DNA of 16,979 nt from Pseudomonadota bacterium (lineage in GTDB: Bacteria > Pseudomonadota > Alphaproteobacteria > Rhizobiales > Rhizobiaceae). This document shows, in pieces, positions 14,695-16,979 of this stretch (positions within the stretch are counted from its first letter, which is position 1; every line of letters begins with the position of its first letter). The notes beneath the pieces were generated by a model. That model made no database searches, was not told where the DNA came from, and worked only from the letters and a program-made list of their open reading frames with translations. Both the position numbers and the translations under genes were made by a program. The stretch spans positions 1-16,979 of the forward strand of contig JAEYRU010000130.1 of the NCBI GenBank assembly GCA_023435335.1, given 5' to 3'.

Positions 14695-15422
14695 ACCAGC
14701 GGCGGCAAGCCGGGCCGCTCGACGAGCCGGGTCTCGGGCGAACCTATGATCACGCAGGTCGCCATGTCGGCACGCGCGGGATCGGCCTTTGAGAGTGGCA
14801 CCGTCTCGATGCATTCGTCCGGCCGGCCGGCGGCGCGGCCGAAGATGACAGGCACGGAAGCGGGCAGAATGCCGGCAAGCAGTTCGAAGGCGCGGCCGAG
14901 CTGCCAGGGGCGGGCTTTCGATATGGGGTTGTAGAGGGCGATGACGAAACCGGCCCCGGCCGCCGCCGCCAGCCGCTTCTCGACCAGCGCCCAGGGCTTC
15001 AGATTGTCGGACAGCGAGATGGCGCAGAAATCGTGCCCCAGGGGGGCGCCTGCGCGCGCCGCCACGGCAAGCATGGCTGTGACGCCTGGCAGCACGTTCA
15101 CGTCGAGCTTCCGCCATTCTGGTGGACCCTGCTCGATCGCCTCGCAGACAGCGGCTGCCATGGCGAAGACGCCGGGATCTCCGCCCGAGACCATGCAGAC
15201 GCGCCCGCCCGCGGCGGCGCGTTCCAGAGCGAGGCGCGCGCGCGCGAGTTCTTCGCGGTTGTCGGAAGCGTGACGGATCTGGTCGGGGCGCAGCGAAAGC
15301 CGATCGAGATAGGGGCCGTATCCGAAGAGCTCATTGGCCGACGCGGCCGCGGCTTGCGCCTCCGGCGTCATCTGCTCCGGGTTACCTGGGCCCGTGCCGA
15401 TCACTCGCAGGCTGCCGCTCAT
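14661..15422 (-). CDS. cobJ: Precorrin-3B C17-methyltransferase (CobJ)
   Basis: CobJ methylates C17 of precorrin-3B and drives the ring contraction that yields precorrin-4, acting on the product of CobG. The protein has 253 residues, as expected for a one-domain CobJ/CbiH. Motifs are VIGTGPGNPEQMTPEA (7-22), YGPYLDRL (35-42), MVSGGDPGVFAMA (77-89) and a VLPGVTAMLAVAARAGAPLG stretch around 110-130. ATG at 15422 forms an ATGA overlap with the cobI stop and is the natural start; a longer in-frame extension into cobI is not credible. Its 3' end overlaps the opposite-strand cobK gene by 34 bp. The order cobG-cobH-cobI-cobJ matches the Pseudomonas denitrificans type of aerobic cluster. Confidence 0.96.
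   Translation of the reverse strand: MSGSLRVIGTGPGNPEQMTPEAQAAAASANELFGYGPYLDRLSLRPDQIRHASDNREELARARLALERAAAGGRVCMVSGGDPGVFAMAAAVCEAIEQGPPEWRKLDVNVLPGVTAMLAVAARAGAPLGHDFCAISLSDNLKPWALVEKRLAAAAGAGFVIALYNPISKARPWQLGRAFELLAGILPASVPVIFGRAAGRPDECIETVPLSKADPARADMATCVIIGSPETRLVERPGLPPLVYSPRFSRKSA
14665..14685. repeat. Perfect inverted repeat in the cobK/cobJ 3' overlap
   Basis: GCGCTTTTC (14665-14673) and GAAAAGCGC (14677-14685) are exact reverse complements separated by the 3-nt loop CTC. The element lies wholly within the 34 bp where both genes are coding. It would fold in RNA from either strand. Neither side has a clear run of T after the stem, so it is not a textbook intrinsic terminator, but its place between two converging stop codons is where a two-way terminator would be expected. 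Confidence 0.6.
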
Positions 15423-16177
15423 GCCGCCTCGCTCTCCGCCTTCGCGTCGGGGCGCGAGCGCCAACCCGGCACCAGCACGACGGAGAAATAGGGGGCGCGG
15501 TCGTCCGCCTTGTCGGCCAGCCGCAGCGCCAGAGCGTCCTCCATCGTGCCGCGCTCGACATAGATCGCCGTGCCAAGCCGGCCGGCGGCATTCAGCGCGC
15601 GCCGGATCTTCGGCAGGTTGCGGCCGACCTTCATGATGACTGCGGCGTCGGTGCCGGCAAGCCGGGCGGCGAGTTCCGCTTCCGGCAGCGTGCCGGGGAG
15701 GATCGTGGTGATGTCGTCGCCCTGCATCAGCGGCACACCCGCCGCCGACCAGCAACCAGACATCGCCGTGACGCCGGGGATGACCTCGGTCTGGAAGCGG
15801 TGCGCCAGCCGCACATGCAGGTGCATGTACGAGCCGTAGAAGAACGGATCTCCTTCCGATAACACCGCTACGGTGCGTCCGGCGGCAAGCTCCGCCGCGA
15901 CGCGCCCGGCGGCCTCGTTGAAGAAGACACGTATGGCATCCTTGTAGTCCGCGTGATCCTTCTCGATCTCCGTCGTGACGGGGTAGAGGAGGGGCAGTTC
16001 GGTCACGTCCGGGCGGACATGGCCCGCCACGATGGCGCGCGCGTTGCCATTGCCGCCGGCCTTGGCGAAGAAGGCGAGCACATCGGCATCCGCGATCGCG
16101 CGCACGGCCTTGAGCGTGAGCAGTTCAGGATCGCCGGGACCGGTGCCGACGCCGTAGAGTTTGCCATGCCCGCTCAC
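15419..16177 (-). CDS. cobI: Precorrin-2 C20-methyltransferase (CobI)
   Basis: CobI adds the methyl group at C20 of precorrin-2 and makes precorrin-3A, the substrate of CobG. The protein has 252 residues, close to the usual size. It shows LYGVGTGPGDPELLTLKAV (7-25), VAVLSEGDPFFYGSYMHL (103-120), and VIPGVTAMSGCWSAAGVPL after that, which together identify CobI/CbiL. The start is GTG at 16177, forming a GTGA overlap with the cobH stop. Its own stop overlaps the cobJ start as ATGA. It is therefore in the middle of a translationally coupled cobG-H-I-J string. The C-terminus is rich in charged and alanine residues (DAKAESEAA) and probably flexible. Confidence 0.96.
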   Translation of the reverse strand: MSGHGKLYGVGTGPGDPELLTLKAVRAIADADVLAFFAKAGGNGNARAIVAGHVRPDVTELPLLYPVTTEIEKDHADYKDAIRVFFNEAAGRVAAELAAGRTVAVLSEGDPFFYGSYMHLHVRLAHRFQTEVIPGVTAMSGCWSAAGVPLMQGDDITTILPGTLPEAELAARLAGTDAAVIMKVGRNLPKIRRALNAAGRLGTAIYVERGTMEDALALRLADKADDRAPYFSVVLVPGWRSRPDAKAESEAA

Positions 16178-16806
16178 AGGCCGGCCCTCGCGATTGCGTT
16201 GATCGCCGCGGCGGTCATCGCCGAGCCGCCGAGGCGGCCGCGCACGATGGCGAAGGGGATGCCGTGACGGTTCTCGGCTAGCGCGTCCTTGGATTCCGCC
16301 GCGCCCACGAAGCCCACCGGCATGCCGATGATCGCGGCCGGCTTAGGCGCGCCCGCGTCGAGCATCTCCAGAAGATGGAACAGCGCAGTCGGTGCGTTGC
16401 CGATGGCGACCAGCCCACCTTTCAGCCTCTCACCCCACAGATGCATCGCCGCGGCCGATCGCGTATTGCCGATCTCCTTCGCAATCTCGGCAGTGCGCGG
16501 GTCGCGCAAGGTACAGACCACCTCGTTGGCGGTGGGCAGGCGCGCGCGAGTGACGCCATGCGCCACCATCTCCGCGTCGCAGAGGATCGCCGCGCCGGCG
16601 GCGAGCGCCGTGCGCGCGGCTTGCTCGAAACCGGGGGAGAATTCGAAGTGGCGGGCGGCCTCGACCTGTCCGCAGGCATGGATCATGCGGACGGCTATGT
16701 CGGCCTCGCCCGCCGAAAAGCGCGAAAGGTCGGCCTCGGCGCGGATGGTGGCGAAGGACCGCTCGTAGATGGCGGTTCCGTCGCGGATGTAATCGTAGGC
16801 GGTCAT
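16174..16806 (-). CDS. cobH: Precorrin-8X methylmutase (CobH)
   Basis: CobH moves the methyl group from C11 to C12 of precorrin-8X and forms hydrogenobyrinic acid, the substrate of CobB. It has 210 residues, the same as I recall for the Pseudomonas denitrificans enzyme. The catalytic histidine is His43 in MIHACGQV (41-48). Other family segments are AILCDAEMVAHGV (about 78-90), GNAPTALFHLLEM and IIGMPVGFVGAAESK. ATG at 16806 overlaps the cobG stop as ATGA and begins directly with the conserved TAYDYIRDG, so longer in-frame extensions are rejected. The stop overlaps the GTG of cobI. Confidence 0.96.
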   Translation of the reverse strand: MTAYDYIRDGTAIYERSFATIRAEADLSRFSAGEADIAVRMIHACGQVEAARHFEFSPGFEQAARTALAAGAAILCDAEMVAHGVTRARLPTANEVVCTLRDPRTAEIAKEIGNTRSAAAMHLWGERLKGGLVAIGNAPTALFHLLEMLDAGAPKPAAIIGMPVGFVGAAESKDALAENRHGIPFAIVRGRLGGSAMTAAAINAIARAGL

Positions 16807-16979
16807 GCGGGGCTTCCATGAAGGATGGCGAGGGCCGCGTCCATATCGGGCGCGGTCGCGAAGGGCGCGTCGGAGGCGCGGCCGTTGCGGATGAGGGCGA
16901 TGCCCGCGTCCGTGCCGGTCAGGACGAGGGCGGCCGGCGTGGGGCGGGCGCAACCCTTGGCGCAGCCCGAGACGTGGAT
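16803..16979 (-). CDS. cobG: Precorrin-3B synthase (CobG), C-terminal 58 residues only
   Basis: CobG is an oxygen-dependent iron-sulfur protein of the sulfite/nitrite-reductase fold that hydroxylates precorrin-3A at C20 and forms the gamma-lactone of precorrin-3B. Only the last 58 codons are in the window; the rest lies beyond the right edge. The visible part begins with IHVSGCAKGCARP, whose CAKGC pair is the second half of the cysteine set that binds the [4Fe-4S] cluster in this fold. The rest (ALVLTGTDAGIALI and onward) is a short beta-rich tail. The stop overlaps the cobH start as ATGA. A gene of this family at the head of cobHIJ indicates the aerobic route, and hence an organism that makes B12 with oxygen. 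Confidence 0.9.
   Translation of the reverse strand: MHVSGCAKGCARPTPAALVLTGTDAGIALIRNGRASDAPFATAPDMDAALAILHGSPA

Noticed and set aside
1..16979. Mobile elements, CRISPR arrays, tRNA/rRNA genes or a phage/defence system
   Set aside because: Nearly every base is accounted for by housekeeping-type metabolic genes with normal motifs. I saw no transposase, integrase, direct-repeat array or tRNA-like structure, though faint elements cannot be excluded without a covariance-model search.

Overview
This is a high-GC, tightly packed chromosomal window. It suggests an alphaproteobacterium of the order Hyphomicrobiales (Rhizobiales), most likely a Phyllobacteriaceae/Mesorhizobium-like organism. Two things point there: a glgX-treZ-treY cluster, and an aerobic-type cobalamin cluster (cobG, cobH, cobI, cobJ, cobK, cobL, cobM) that carries cbiD and no cobF. 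The taxonomic placement is inference from gene content and order; there is no rRNA or other marker in the window.

Region 1 (1-6156, plus strand) is a storage-sugar to trehalose module. It holds a 5'-truncated glycogen debranching enzyme (glgX), then treZ and treY, with each gene overlapping the next by a few bases. TreY turns the reducing end of a maltodextrin into a trehalosyl unit, TreZ releases free trehalose, and GlgX/TreX-type debranching supplies linear chains. Next comes a short DUF2934 gene (6251-6499) with its own strong Shine-Dalgarno sequence and a possible, weak EcfG-like promoter.

Region 2 (6521-16979) is a cobalamin (vitamin B12) locus read almost entirely on the minus strand. 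In transcription order it runs cobG (partial), cobH, cobI, cobJ, then cobL, cobE, cobM, then cobA, cobB, cobS, cobT. Consecutive genes are joined mostly by 4-bp ATGA/GTGA overlaps. Two genes, cobK (13927-14694) and cbiD (10467-11582), lie inside this series on the plus strand. Each overlaps tail-to-tail by exactly 34 bp with the next minus-strand gene (cobJ and cobM respectively). The enzymes cover uroporphyrinogen III to precorrin-2 (CobA), the C20, C17, C11 and C5/C15 methylations, ring contraction, C12 decarboxylation, precorrin-6A reduction, the methyl shift to hydrogenobyrinate, a,c-diamidation (CobB), and final nucleotide-loop assembly (CobT, CobS). Cobalt chelatase (CobN and partners), CobO, CobP, CobQ, CobC and CobD are not in the window.

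The points most worth following up are: the use of an anaerobic-pathway-type C1 methyltransferase (CbiD), with only a CobE/CbiG C-terminal-type partner, in an otherwise oxygen-dependent pathway; the embedded opposite-strand genes with 34-bp convergent overlaps, one of which holds a perfect 9-bp hairpin; a 53-bp divergent cobA/cbiD intergenic region where one AT-rich island could be the -10 element in both directions, leaving cbiD leaderless; and divergent cobL/cobK start codons that share the same CATG. I found no obviously novel system, mobile element, CRISPR array, tRNA or rRNA.
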